From: JAJZIH01 sp021785265 | GTDB lineage: Bacteria; Pseudomonadota; Gammaproteobacteria; JAKAQQ01 | Assembly (NCBI GenBank): GCA_027338645.1 | Contig: DAHWSH010000002.1 | Span: 62,001 to 126,000, forward strand | Length of the DNA: 64,000 nucleotides | Direction: 5' to 3' | Part shown: piece by piece, positions 1 to 8,673 of the stretch | Layout: each line of letters begins with the position of its first letter | How positions within the stretch are numbered: position 1 is the stretch's first letter | The notes under the pieces: model-generated | What the model saw: the letters and a program-made list of their open reading frames with translations, nothing else | Databases searched by the model: none | What the model was told of the DNA's origin: nothing | Translations under genes and position numbers: made by a program

Positions 1-147
1 CAGTTTTTCATCGACGAGACGGTACTGGAGGAAGCCGGAATCACCGATTTCGCGCGTTATGCCGTGTCTCCCGGTGCACCGTTGCTACCGGATCTTTTTC
101 TTCCGGAATTTCTGAGGCAGTTCGATCGGGAAACGGAATCCGGCTGA
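1..147 (+). CDS. C-terminal fragment of an unidentified protein
   Basis: An open frame enters from the left edge and ends at TGA 145-147, giving 48 residues that end in REYESG-like acidic sequence (final residues ETESG). The fragment is acidic and proline-containing, with no motif I can assign. It is followed after about 46 bases by a convergent tRNA-Pro. I do not recognise the family; codon use looks like that of the neighbours, so a real gene tail is likely but unproven. Confidence 0.4.
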   Translation, partial: QFFIDETVLEEAGITDFARYAVSPGAPLLPDLFLPEFLRQFDRETESG

Positions 148-193
148 ACCGAGCGGCCTCCCCAGCCGGTCCGGAAAGGCCAAGACCACTCAA

Positions 194-270
194 TGGTCGG
201 GGTGAGAGGATTTGAACCTCCGACCACCTGCACCCCATGCAGGTGCGCTACCAGGCTGCGCTACACCCCG
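194..270 (-). tRNA. tRNA-Pro (anticodon GGG)
   Basis: Read on the minus strand this folds as a 77-nt cloverleaf with an encoded 3' CCA. The anticodon arm is CCTGC-ATGGGGT-GCAGG, so positions 34-36 read GGG, decoding CCC proline codons. The T arm contains GGTTCAAATCC and the acceptor stem pairs CGGGGTG with its 3' partner. It lies just downstream of the merR-type gene, the position usual for tRNA-Pro after pheST-ihfA in gammaproteobacteria, and may be cotranscribed with it. Confidence 0.95.
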
Positions 271-290
271 AATGATCCCGTGCTGAACCT

Positions 291-653
291 TCAGCTTCTC
301 AAGAGCTTCAGCAGATCTTCCAGTTCCATGCGCAACTGCTTGACGATCTGAGTGCTGTGATGCATGTCCTGCTGCATCCCATCCCCGCCCAGCTGCTGAC
401 GCGCACCTCCAATCGTATACCCGTGCTCATAGAGAAGGCTTCTGATCTGGCGGATCAGAATCAGATCCTGACGCTGGTAATATCGCCGGTTGCCCTTGCG
501 CTTGACCGGCCGCAACTGGCTGAATTCCTGCTCCCAATACCGGAGAACATGCGGTTTGACCTGGCAGAGATCACTGACCTCCCCGATCGTGAAGTAACGC
601 TTCGCAGGGATTGGGGCCAGTTCAAGCCTATTCTCTGCTTCCAGCATAACCAT
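291..653 (-). CDS. MerR-family transcriptional regulator
   Basis: A 120-residue protein with an N-terminal MerR winged-helix domain: FTIGEVSDLCQV followed by HVLRYWEQEF and RKGNRRYYQRQD are the helix-turn-helix and wing signatures. A short coiled region follows, with no effector-binding domain and no Cys cluster, so no metal ligand is suggested. It sits directly after ihfA, the conserved place for this regulator of unknown target. ATG at 653 has GAGGA nine bases upstream; a GTG two codons earlier (659) overlaps ihfA slightly more and is the alternative start. The family assignment is firm; the regulon is unknown. Confidence 0.88.
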   Translation of the reverse strand: MVMLEAENRLELAPIPAKRYFTIGEVSDLCQVKPHVLRYWEQEFSQLRPVKRKGNRRYYQRQDLILIRQIRSLLYEHGYTIGGARQQLGGDGMQQDMHHSTQIVKQLRMELEDLLKLLRS

Positions 654-951
654 CGACACGGGTCCTCAGTTTCTGGCCGGGATGAAAGGTGATAACCCGG
701 CGCGCGGAGATGGGGATCTCCTCACCGGTTTTGGGGTTCCGACCCGGCCGCTGGTTCTTGTCGCGGAGATCGAAATTCCCGAAGCTGGACAGATGGACGC
801 AATGACCTTCGAACAGGGCGGCCTTGATCGCATCAAAGAACAGATCCACGAGTTCACGTGATTCTCGTTTGTTGATCCCGAGCTCGCCATTCAAGGCAGC
901 TGCCAAGTTCGCCTTGGTCAAGGCGGTTGATTTACCTTCGGAGTCTACCAC
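628..951 (-). CDS. ihfA: Integration host factor subunit alpha
   Basis: A 107-residue DNA-bending protein of the HU/IHF family that pairs with IHF-beta in nucleoid architecture, recombination and sigma-54 promoters. It carries ALTKANLAAAL at the N terminus, FGNFDLRDKNQRPGRNP in the beta arm with the intercalating proline, and ARRVITFHPGQKL. GTG at 951 is chosen because GGAG lies six bases upstream; the open frame continues further to TTG codons but homologues begin near ALTKA. It overlaps the 3' end of pheT by about 20 bases, so translation is probably coupled, and is followed by the MerR-type gene. Confidence 0.95.
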   Translation of the reverse strand: MVDSEGKSTALTKANLAAALNGELGINKRESRELVDLFFDAIKAALFEGHCVHLSSFGNFDLRDKNQRPGRNPKTGEEIPISARRVITFHPGQKLRTRVDGYAGSRE

Positions 952-3301
952 GGAACTCTCCCTCAATGAGGACAACGGCTTTTTCGCAGAGATCGTTGAT
1001 GACCTTTTCCGTTAGTGTGCTATGTTCATCTCGAAAGATCAAGCCAAAAGCCAGGCTCCTGAAACCCTCCTGCAGAGGGGCCCCGATATAGACATCAAAA
1101 AGCCGTACTTCCGCGAGGTAGGGGCGGCCCGAAATCAGAAGCGCCTCCTCTACATCCCCCAGCGGGACCGCGGTTGGCAACTCGAAGGCCAAATCGCGCC
1201 GGACTGAAGGAAAGCGTGGCGGCGACTTATACTCTACTTTAAAAACTATTCCTAAGTCAATCAAATTAAAGGACCAAAGATAGGTCTTCCCCTTGATTTC
1301 CCAGCGCTTCTGGAGTTTCGGGTGCAGGGCACCCAGAAAGCCGATTCGGCGATCTCCCAGAAGGAGGCTGGCACATTCCGCAGGATCCAAAGCCACATGT
1401 TGAGACGGCTTGAAGCACGGTCGTCCAGGTACAGAAACCAGCAAGGACTCCAGATCCGACTTGACGTCAAAAAAATCGACTTCCCGATCCGTGCTTCCCC
1501 ATTGAATCTCCGTCGCCGAACCGTTCCACAAGCCGGCAATTTCTTCGTGTTCACTCTTCCGCCCGTCTTGATCCCGAAACACGGACCCGATCTCAAAAAT
1601 CCGGAGCCGTTTCTGTTCGCGGGCCTGGTTGTAGATCAGGGTTCGCACCAGGCAGGGCCAGAGACTGCGCCTGAGCGTAGCCTGATCACGAGCCAACGGA
1701 TTGAGCAGTGGTACCGGCAACTCCTCTGCTGAGGAAAACGCCTGATCCCAGTCCGGATCAACGAGTGATAGGCTAATCGTCTCATGGTAGCCCCGCTCCA
1801 CAAGCCGTCCGCGCCATTTCTCCGTAGACTCACGCGTTGGGTCTCCGGGCAAACACCGCAGGGCTCCGGAAAGCGGGCGCACCGGCAAGCGCGCATACCC
1901 ATGCAGCCGGGCCACCTCCTCGACGAGATCTTCAGGGGCTTCGAGATCGTAGCGGTAGCGGGGAGGCGTGACATGGAAGCTCGAGCCCATCGGTTGAACG
2001 CGACACCCAGTGACCTCCAGGTATTTCCGTAGGGTCCGGCGCTGAAGACGGCAGCCGAGCAGTCTCTGGACCTGTGGGGGCTCGAAGCGGATGCTCCGCG
2101 GGCCGGGGCGATCTCCCGTGGCTTCAGACAGGGCTCGAAAGCGGATCGCCGGACCATAGATCGTGGTCAGTAACTCCACAGCACGCCCGAGGGCGAAAAT
2201 TGGCAGATCCGGATCCACTCCCCGTTCGAAACGCAGTGCCGCTTCACTGCTGCCGTTGATCCGCCGGGTCCGTCCCACAATCGCCCCCGGGAAAAAATGG
2301 GCACTCTCCAGGAAAACGTGGCGGGTCTCGGCTCGTACCGCGGCATCACAGCCTCCCATTACCCCGGCCAGGCCCAAGGGTCGTTGCGAAGAGGCCACCA
2401 CCAGAAAGCTTTCATCCAGCTCCAGTATCCGTTGGTTCAGGAGTTCAAGCCGTTCCCCCTCTCGACCCCAACGAACCCAAATTCCGCCCTCACCGATCGC
2501 GTCGGCATCGTAGGCATGGAGCGGTTGGCCGAGTTCCATCATCACGTATTGCGTGACATCGACTACGGGATGGATCGGGTCGATGCCCAGTCGGGCCAGC
2601 CGCACTCGCAGGGCCAGTGGCAGCTCGAGATGGGGATCAAGCAGCTCAAACTCGAGTCCGATAAAGCGGGAACAAGCAGAAGGCGCATCGATCCGGAGGG
2701 GCCGTCCCGGTGGCAGTTCGGGATCCCAAGTCGCCAAGGTACGGGTCAGCGCACGGCTCGACAGGGCGGAAATCTCACGGGCCAATCCAAGCGCACTCAA
2801 ACAATCGCCGCGATTCGGTGTGACATTGAGTTCAAACAGTGCATCGGGCCACTCCAGTACCTGGTCAAGCCCGACTCCGGTGACGCCATCACCCGATAAC
2901 TCCAGGATGCGGTCACTGCGGGTCCCGATTCCGAGCTCACGTTCCGAGCAGAGCATGCCAGAGGAAATCACATCCTCAAAGCGCCGTTCGGCAAGCGGGT
3001 CGCGTCCCGGCAGACGAGCCCCGGGCGCAGCCCAGGCAACCCGCCGGCCGGGCTCGAGGTTCGGCGCTCCGGAAACCACCGTTGCCAAGCGACCGCCCGC
3101 CTCTACCCGGCAGACCCGAAGCCGCCCTCCGGCCAACCCATCCACAGACTGGATTTGAGCCACGCAAACTCCGGAGAAAGGAGCAGACAGCGTTTGCACG
3201 GTCTCGACCTCAAGGCCTCCTTCCGTGAGTTGGTCCCGCAAGCGGTCATTCCGTATGGGGATCGGGAGCCAGTCCTCCAGCCAGCGACGGGTGATTTTCA
3301 T
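932..3301 (-). CDS. pheT: Phenylalanine--tRNA ligase beta subunit
   Basis: A 789-residue beta subunit of the (alpha-beta)2 phenylalanyl-tRNA synthetase, close to the usual 795. The order visible is an N-terminal tRNA-binding OB fold (about residues 40-150), the B3/B4 editing module with LNVTPNRGDCLS, the B5 domain, a catalytic-like core lacking class II catalytic motifs, and a C-terminal ferredoxin-fold anticodon-binding domain (FPSVRRDLAFEL). Start and pheS stop share ATGA, the classic coupled arrangement. No truncation is seen. Confidence 0.97.
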   Translation of the reverse strand: MKITRRWLEDWLPIPIRNDRLRDQLTEGGLEVETVQTLSAPFSGVCVAQIQSVDGLAGGRLRVCRVEAGGRLATVVSGAPNLEPGRRVAWAAPGARLPGRDPLAERRFEDVISSGMLCSERELGIGTRSDRILELSGDGVTGVGLDQVLEWPDALFELNVTPNRGDCLSALGLAREISALSSRALTRTLATWDPELPPGRPLRIDAPSACSRFIGLEFELLDPHLELPLALRVRLARLGIDPIHPVVDVTQYVMMELGQPLHAYDADAIGEGGIWVRWGREGERLELLNQRILELDESFLVVASSQRPLGLAGVMGGCDAAVRAETRHVFLESAHFFPGAIVGRTRRINGSSEAALRFERGVDPDLPIFALGRAVELLTTIYGPAIRFRALSEATGDRPGPRSIRFEPPQVQRLLGCRLQRRTLRKYLEVTGCRVQPMGSSFHVTPPRYRYDLEAPEDLVEEVARLHGYARLPVRPLSGALRCLPGDPTRESTEKWRGRLVERGYHETISLSLVDPDWDQAFSSAEELPVPLLNPLARDQATLRRSLWPCLVRTLIYNQAREQKRLRIFEIGSVFRDQDGRKSEHEEIAGLWNGSATEIQWGSTDREVDFFDVKSDLESLLVSVPGRPCFKPSQHVALDPAECASLLLGDRRIGFLGALHPKLQKRWEIKGKTYLWSFNLIDLGIVFKVEYKSPPRFPSVRRDLAFELPTAVPLGDVEEALLISGRPYLAEVRLFDVYIGAPLQEGFRSLAFGLIFRDEHSTLTEKVINDLCEKAVVLIEGEFRGRLRR

Positions 3302-4332
3302 GATCCGGAAGCAGCCGGTCGTGGCGTCAGAAAACGCAGGTCATTGTCGTAAAACCACCGGATGTCGCCAATGCGGTACTTGAGCATCGCCAACCGTTCG
3401 ATCCCCATTCCGAAGGCCAGTCCGGACCACTCCCCGGGATCCACCCCGGATTGCCGAAATACCTCAGGATGGACCAGTCCGCAGCCCAAAACTTCGATCC
3501 AACCCGATTGTTTGCAAACCCGGCATCCCTTCTGGGCGCAGAAAAAGCACTCCAAATCGACCTCTGCCGAAGGTTCGGTGAAGGGGAAATAAGAGGGACG
3601 AAACCGGATTTTCAGGCCCTCCGTGAAAAAGGCATGGAGAAAGTCGGACAAAAGACCGGTCATCTCCGCCCATGAGATTTCCCGATCCACCACCAGCCCT
3701 TCGACCTGGTGAAACATGGGTGTATGCGTGAGGTCCGAATCCCGGCGGTAGACCCGGCCCGGAGCCATGATCCGAAGCGGAGGCCCCCAGCGCCTGAGGG
3801 CGCGGACTTGTACGGGCGACGTGTGGGTCCGGAGCAGGATCGAACCCGGATCGAGGTAGAAGGTATCGTGCGCAGCCCGGGCTGGATGATCCGGTCCCAT
3901 ATTGAGCGCCGTAAAGTTGTGGAAGTCGTCCTCGATTTCAGGGCCCGTCGCGATGGTGAAGCCAGAACCCTGGAAATGGTTCTCAATGAGGAGACGGGCT
4001 TGGGTCAGTGGATGCAAGGCTCCCGGCAAGACACCCCGACCGGGCAGGGTGACATCCACGCGCTTGCGGGCCAATTGTCTTTGGACGTCATCCGACTCCA
4101 GGGACTCCCGGCGCTTCCGGATCGCCTCCTCAATTGCATCCCGGGCCCGGTTCAACCCCTGCCCTGCAGCACTTCGCTCGGCCCCGGACAGGGTCGCCAG
4201 CTGACGGAACGCCTCCGACAGGATTCCCTGGCGTCCCAGCCAGTGCACCCGCACACGGTCCAGTTCGGCCAGCGTGCCGGCGGAAGAGATGGCCGCCAAG
4301 GCTGAATCGAGAAACTCCGGTTCGAATGCCAC
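3298..4332 (-). CDS. pheS: Phenylalanine--tRNA ligase alpha subunit
   Basis: The catalytic alpha subunit charges tRNA-Phe. The protein is 344 residues: an N-terminal coiled coil that holds tRNA, then a class II core with HPLTQ, GFTIATGPEIEDD, the motif 2 region RVYRRDSDLTHTPMFHQVEG and the motif 3 stretch GMGIERLAMLKY. The open frame runs further upstream into rplT, but GTG at 4332 has GGAGG six bases before it and starts where homologues do. It follows rplT after about 50 bases and overlaps pheT by ATGA. Confidence 0.96.
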   Translation of the reverse strand: MAFEPEFLDSALAAISSAGTLAELDRVRVHWLGRQGILSEAFRQLATLSGAERSAAGQGLNRARDAIEEAIRKRRESLESDDVQRQLARKRVDVTLPGRGVLPGALHPLTQARLLIENHFQGSGFTIATGPEIEDDFHNFTALNMGPDHPARAAHDTFYLDPGSILLRTHTSPVQVRALRRWGPPLRIMAPGRVYRRDSDLTHTPMFHQVEGLVVDREISWAEMTGLLSDFLHAFFTEGLKIRFRPSYFPFTEPSAEVDLECFFCAQKGCRVCKQSGWIEVLGCGLVHPEVFRQSGVDPGEWSGLAFGMGIERLAMLKYRIGDIRWFYDNDLRFLTPRPAASGS

Positions 4333-4381
4333 AGTGAACCTCCGCAAGTGATTGCGGTAACAATACCCCTTGCTGGGAGGT

Positions 4382-4744
4382 TCAGCCGGCAGCCAGGGCC
4401 GTCTTGGCTTGCTCCACCAGCGTGGCAAAGGCTGCCGGGTCGTTCACGGCGAGCTCCGCAAGGATTTTCCGGTCAATCCCGATATCGGCCTTGGTTAGAC
4501 CCTTCACGAACTGACTGTAGGACAGGCCATGCTCACGGCTGCCCGCGTTGATCCGGACAATCCACAGGGCCCGGAATTCGCGCTTTCTCCGCCGACGGTC
4601 GCGATAGGCGTACTGGCCGGCTTTGAGAACCGCCTGCCGGGCCACTTTGATGGTCCGGCTGCGTGCGCCATAGTAACCCTTGGCCTGTTTCAGGACCTTC
4701 TTGTGTCGGGAGCGGCTTGTCACTCCCCTTTTTACTCGTGCCAT
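4382..4744 (-). CDS. rplT: 50S ribosomal protein L20
   Basis: A 120-residue ribosomal protein essential for early 50S assembly. It begins MARVKRGVTSRSRHKKVLKQ, contains AKGYYGARSRTIKVARQA and the RDRRRRKREFRALWI helix, and ends in the compact globular domain. Length and sequence are those of the family. It lies 12 bases after rpmI. In enteric bacteria L20 represses rpmI-rplT translation through leader structures; a palindrome in the infC-rpmI gap makes a similar control conceivable here. Confidence 0.98.
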   Translation of the reverse strand: MARVKRGVTSRSRHKKVLKQAKGYYGARSRTIKVARQAVLKAGQYAYRDRRRRKREFRALWIVRINAGSREHGLSYSQFVKGLTKADIGIDRKILAELAVNDPAAFATLVEQAKTALAAG

Positions 4745-4756
4745 GTCGAGTCTCCC

Positions 4757-4951
4757 TTACTGGTACGGCAGAAGCGGACGCAAGCGGTCACGATCAGCCG
4801 GTCCGACAACCGCCGGACTGCGGAGCTGACGCTTCCGTTTGGGCGATTTGGTAGATAGGATATGGCGGCGATGAGACTGTTTCCGCTTGAAGCCATTGGC
4901 TTGAGCCCGGAAACGCTTGGCCGCACCTCGGTTGGTTTTGAGCTTGGGCAT
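4757..4951 (-). CDS. rpmI: 50S ribosomal protein L35
   Basis: A 64-residue basic protein starting MPKLKTNRGAAKRFRAQANG, the signature of L35, with KRKQSHRRHIL and KSPKRKRQLR following. ATG at 4951 is preceded by GGAG nine bases upstream. It stands between infC and rplT in the canonical order. The gap to infC holds the perfect palindrome described separately, which could be a translational operator or attenuator. Confidence 0.97.
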   Translation of the reverse strand: MPKLKTNRGAAKRFRAQANGFKRKQSHRRHILSTKSPKRKRQLRSPAVVGPADRDRLRPLLPYQ

Positions 4952-5007
4952 GACACGCTACTCCACATAGTGGCTTGGTTCCGCTCTCACGGCATTGACG
5001 ACCAAGG

Positions 5008-5027
5008 GCATTTCCCCGGGGAAATGC
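5008..5027 (-). promoter_or_regulatory. Perfect 20-bp palindrome in the infC-rpmI gap
   Basis: The half-site GCATTTCCCC is followed immediately by its exact complement GGGGAAATGC. In RNA it could form an eight-pair stem closed by a CCGG loop. It lies 10 bases past the infC stop and about 56 bases before the rpmI start on the transcribed strand. No T tract follows, so a simple terminator is unlikely. By position it could be a processing site or part of an L20 autoregulatory leader; that role is inferred from enteric bacteria. Confidence 0.6.
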
Positions 5028-5036
5028 TTTTCGGTT

Positions 5037-5555
5037 TTACTTGCGACGGGGCACGAGCACCATCACAATCTGGCGTCCTTCAAGGCGCGGGGCCATCTCG
5101 ACCACCGCATTGGAATCCAAATCCGTCTGGATCCGGTTGAGAATCTGGGCACCCAGATCCTGGTGCAGCAACTCGCGTCCCCTAAAACGCAAGGTGACTT
5201 TGGCCTTATCTCCGTCCGCCAGAAACCGCATGATGCTTTTCAGCTTGATCTGGTAGTCGTTTTCTTCCGTGGTCGGCCGGAACTTGACTTCCTTGATATG
5301 GATCTGCTTCTGCTTCTTGCGGTTGGCCTGAACCTTCTTGTTCAGCTCAAACTGGTATTTGCCGAAGTTCATCACCCGGCAAACTGGGGGATCGGCAGTC
5401 GGCGAAACCTCGACCAAATCCAGTCCCGCGTTTTCCGCCACTCTCATGGCCTCGCCCGTGGGCAAGACCCCAATTTGCTGACCATTATGGTCGATCACGC
5501 GCACTCGGGGCACCGTGATCTCGGCATTACGCCGAACTTTTTTCTCGCCGCTGAT
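5037..5555 (-). CDS. infC: Translation initiation factor IF-3, ATC start
   Basis: IF-3 binds the 30S subunit and discriminates against non-canonical start codons. The frame carries the N-terminal domain (VRVIDHNGQQIGVLPTGEA, VVEVSPTA-like), FGKYQFELNKK linker and the C-terminal domain with KEVKFRPTTEENDYQ. The first GTG is at 5513, but homologues are about 14 residues longer, and in frame at 5553-5555 stands ATC with GGAGG eight bases upstream, overlapping the end of thrS. That gives 172 residues. A rare AUU-type start is the known device by which IF-3 represses its own synthesis. Confidence 0.93.
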   Translation of the reverse strand: MSGEKKVRRNAEITVPRVRVIDHNGQQIGVLPTGEAMRVAENAGLDLVEVSPTADPPVCRVMNFGKYQFELNKKVQANRKKQKQIHIKEVKFRPTTEENDYQIKLKSIMRFLADGDKAKVTLRFRGRELLHQDLGAQILNRIQTDLDSNAVVEMAPRLEGRQIVMVLVPRRK

Positions 5556-5558
5556 GCC

Positions 5559-7487
5559 TCAGTCCTCCACTACATCTTGGCCACAGCGATTCCGTTCCCT
5601 AGTCAAGTCAGCCACAAAGCTTTCCAGAGATCTATCTCCCAAGTTACGGCCATTTTGGCGGCGTACGGCGAGACGGCCTGCAGCCGCCTCTTTCGGCCCG
5701 ATCACGGCAAGGTACGGAACCCGCTGGATCGAACGTTCTCTAATTTTAAGGCCAATCTTCTCATTTCTCAAGTCCAGCACGACCCTGAAGCCGGCCTGCT
5801 CCAGAAGCAGCGCCGCCTGGCGGGCGTATTCGTCCTGTTGTCCTGTAATGGTCAAGAGGGCGACCTGGACCGGGGCCAGCCAAAGCGGCAGGACACCCGC
5901 ATGGTGTTCCAGAAGAATTCCGATAAAGCGTTCCAGGGATCCCAGAATGGCCCGGTGCAACATGACGACCCGTTCCTTCTCACCCGCGGCATTGACAAAA
6001 CTCGCCCCGAGCCGTTCGGGCAGCACATAATCCAGCTGCAGGGTTCCGCACTGCCACACCCGACCCAGGGTATCCTGGAGCGAAAATTCGATTTTCGGGC
6101 CATAAAAAGCGCCCTCTCCAGGCTGGATCGAGTAGGTCAAATTTTCGTGCGCTAAGGCTTGTGACAGAGCCTGTTCGGCACGATCCCAAAGCTCGTCGCT
6201 TCCCACCCGCTGCTCAGGACGCGTGGACAGATGGATCTGGATGTCCGAAAAGCCGAAATCCCGGTACACGTTGAAGAGCAGGCGAATGAAGGCGATGGCT
6301 TCTGGTTCGACCTGGTCGGGGGTACAGAAAATATGGGCGTCATCCTGGACAAAAGAGCGCGCCCGGAGGAGTCCATGGAGGGTCCCTGAAGGTTCATTCC
6401 GATGGCAGACCCCGAACTCCGCAAGGCGGAGTGGCAGTTCCCGGTAGCTCCGGATCCCCTGGTTGAAGATCTGGACATGGGCCGGACAGTTCATCGGCTT
6501 GATGGCATACTCCCGATTGTCCACGGCGACGGCAAACATCTGCGTGCCGAATTTGTCGGCGTGACCCGAACGCTCCCAAAGGATTCGATCCAGCATGAGC
6601 GGCGTATGCACCTCCCGGTACCCCGCGGCCGCGAGCTGCCCCCGGATATAGTCCTCAATGGTCCGGTACAGCGCCCATCCCGCCTCGTGCCAGAACACCA
6701 TCCCAGGCGCTTCATCCTGGAAATGGAACAGGTCCATGAGCTTGGCCAGTCTCCGATGGTCCCTTTTTTCAGCCTCCGCGATCCGTTCGAGGTGCTGCGC
6801 CAGTGCATCCGGGCTGGCCCAAGCTGTCCCGTAAACCCGGGTCAGCATGACATTGCGGGAATCCCCCCGCCAATATGCACCCGCAACCTGCGTCAGCTTG
6901 AAATCACCGAGACGTCCGGTCGACGGAACATGAGGCCCCCGGCACAAATCCTGAAACTCGCCTTGGCGGTAGAGACTGATGACCTCGCCCGCAGGGATTT
7001 CTCGAATGATCTCGGCCTTGTAGTTTTCTCCGCGCTCAGAGAAAAAACGGACAGCCTCATCCCTCGTCATGACCCGACGTTCAATGGGCAGGTCCTCGGA
7101 GACGATTTTCCGCATCTCCTCCTCAATCTGGGGCAGGTCTTCCGCCGAAAAAGGAGGTTCAACATGGAAATCGTAATAAAACCCATCTTCGATGACCGGG
7201 CCGATCGTAACCTGCGCCTGGGGATAAAGCCGTTTGACCGCATGGGCCAAAAGGTGCGCGGTTGAATGTCTCAGGATTTCGAGCCCCAAGGGTTCATCCG
7301 CCATCACCGGTTCGAGGATGGCATCCACATCGAGCCTCAAGGACAGATCGACTGGCCGGCCATCGAGACGTCCCGCCACCACCTGGGACATGACCTTGGG
7401 ATCGACGCATCGTGCCAAGGCCTCTCGAACCGACAGGGGCACCACTTGATCCACCTCGCCATGAAGTGGAATCTTTATCTTGGGCAT
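5559..7487 (-). CDS. thrS: Threonine--tRNA ligase
   Basis: The protein is 642 residues, the same length as the E. coli enzyme. From the N terminus: a TGS domain, the editing domain with the HSTAHLLAH zinc-like motif near residue 74 that hydrolyses Ser-tRNA-Thr, the class II core with MNCPAHVQIF, CHRNEPSGTLHG and VVMLHRAILGS supplying the Cys/His/His zinc site, and a C-terminal anticodon-binding domain. ATG at 7487 is preferred to TTG two codons upstream. It is the first gene of the translation operon and its TGA lies two codons from the infC ATC start. Confidence 0.97.
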   Translation of the reverse strand: MPKIKIPLHGEVDQVVPLSVREALARCVDPKVMSQVVAGRLDGRPVDLSLRLDVDAILEPVMADEPLGLEILRHSTAHLLAHAVKRLYPQAQVTIGPVIEDGFYYDFHVEPPFSAEDLPQIEEEMRKIVSEDLPIERRVMTRDEAVRFFSERGENYKAEIIREIPAGEVISLYRQGEFQDLCRGPHVPSTGRLGDFKLTQVAGAYWRGDSRNVMLTRVYGTAWASPDALAQHLERIAEAEKRDHRRLAKLMDLFHFQDEAPGMVFWHEAGWALYRTIEDYIRGQLAAAGYREVHTPLMLDRILWERSGHADKFGTQMFAVAVDNREYAIKPMNCPAHVQIFNQGIRSYRELPLRLAEFGVCHRNEPSGTLHGLLRARSFVQDDAHIFCTPDQVEPEAIAFIRLLFNVYRDFGFSDIQIHLSTRPEQRVGSDELWDRAEQALSQALAHENLTYSIQPGEGAFYGPKIEFSLQDTLGRVWQCGTLQLDYVLPERLGASFVNAAGEKERVVMLHRAILGSLERFIGILLEHHAGVLPLWLAPVQVALLTITGQQDEYARQAALLLEQAGFRVVLDLRNEKIGLKIRERSIQRVPYLAVIGPKEAAAGRLAVRRQNGRNLGDRSLESFVADLTRERNRCGQDVVED

Positions 7488-7570
7488 CAGCAATCGTCCG
7501 GGTAAACGCCAGCCTCACACGGGAGGCGAGGCGACATTATACCGGGAAAGTCGATCCGGTCTGTCGATCG

Positions 7571-8560
7571 TCAGGCCAGAGCGCCGCCACAGGAACTGCC
7601 GGCCCCAGCCGTGCACCCAAAACAATGCGGCCCGCAGGCAATGGGCCCATGCGCCAAATCGTCAAAGGCCTCAATTTCCCAAAGGTTCCGCGGTCGCCCA
7701 CCCAGCGGCAACTCGAGCATCTGGTTGAAATCGCAGTCATAAAGCTGTCCATCCCAGCCGACCGAAAGCAGGTTCCGGCACATCAGGCCGTGGACGGTTT
7801 CGGGATTGAAGGCTTGGACGAGAAGTGTCTGGTAGGCCTCGAATGTCCGATCCCTGAGCAGTTGATGGAGGAACCGGTTGATCGGCATGTTCGTAATCGT
7901 GAGAAGACGGTTGAATCGAATCCCATACCGCTCTCCCAGCTGTGTCTTGTAATCTTTTTCAAGCCGGTCCTGGGGGGGAGGCAGGAAAGGTCCCACCGGG
8001 TTGTAAACCAGGTGCAGCTCAAGGCCGCTTCCGGGGGCCGCATAACCCAGTTCGTTCAGTTTTTCAAGTGCCCGCAGGCTGGGCTCGAATACGCCTAGCC
8101 CACGCTGTTTCTCAACGTTTTCACGGCTGTAACAGGGCAGAGAAGCGATCACGGTCACCTGGTTTCGTGCAAGAAAGTGGGCCGTGTCTTCCTGCCCCGG
8201 TTCAAACAAAACCGTGAGATTCGAGCGGTCGATCACTTGTTTTCCTGTCCTTCGCGCCGCCACGACGAGACGGCGGAAGTGGGGATGGAGTTCGGGTGCG
8301 CCTCCGGTCAGATCAACGGTTGTGATACCCGAGGAGCGGTCAAGCAACTCCAGGACCCGGTCGACCGTGCGCTCCGCCATGATTTCGGTCCGTTTCGGCC
8401 CGGCTTCGACATGACAGTGGTGACAGGCCTGGTTGCAGCGTTTCCCCAGGTTGACCTGAAGGATTTCCAAGGGCCTGCGGGTCAAGGACAGCCGGTGTCG
8501 GCCCAGGATCTCCCCAAAGGTGGGCGCAGAATCGCTCGAAACGGGAACGGGATCAGACAT
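7571..8560 (-). CDS. arsS: ArsS-type radical SAM protein (DUF3641)
   Basis: A 329-residue radical SAM enzyme. Residues near 45-55 contain CNQACHHCHVEAGP, the CxxxCxxC iron-sulfur site, followed by DLTGGAPELHPHF. The C-terminal half is the DUF3641 domain, ending in CFGCTAGAGSSCGGALA, the cysteine-rich tail of arsenosugar-biosynthesis ArsS proteins. The family is proposed to convert methylated arsenic into arsenosugar precursors. The open frame extends 78 codons upstream but ATG at 8560 matches family starts. No arsM or other ars gene is adjacent, and it is divergent from the serine hydrolase gene. Confidence 0.85.
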   Translation of the reverse strand: MSDPVPVSSDSAPTFGEILGRHRLSLTRRPLEILQVNLGKRCNQACHHCHVEAGPKRTEIMAERTVDRVLELLDRSSGITTVDLTGGAPELHPHFRRLVVAARRTGKQVIDRSNLTVLFEPGQEDTAHFLARNQVTVIASLPCYSRENVEKQRGLGVFEPSLRALEKLNELGYAAPGSGLELHLVYNPVGPFLPPPQDRLEKDYKTQLGERYGIRFNRLLTITNMPINRFLHQLLRDRTFEAYQTLLVQAFNPETVHGLMCRNLLSVGWDGQLYDCDFNQMLELPLGGRPRNLWEIEAFDDLAHGPIACGPHCFGCTAGAGSSCGGALA

Positions 8561-8673
8561 GGTGATAGTCTCGCATAAAAGCTGATCCCGTTCCGGGTAG
8601 CCAACACGGTCCCTCACGCTCGATGAGCGGGCTATACTCGTCATCGGCTCCGCCCGCTGTTCAAGGATACGGC

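Noticed and set aside
282..295. Small inverted repeat GCTGAA-CC-TTCAGC at the end of the MerR-type gene
   Set aside because: Only six pairs with a two-base loop, partly inside the stop codon region, and no T tract.
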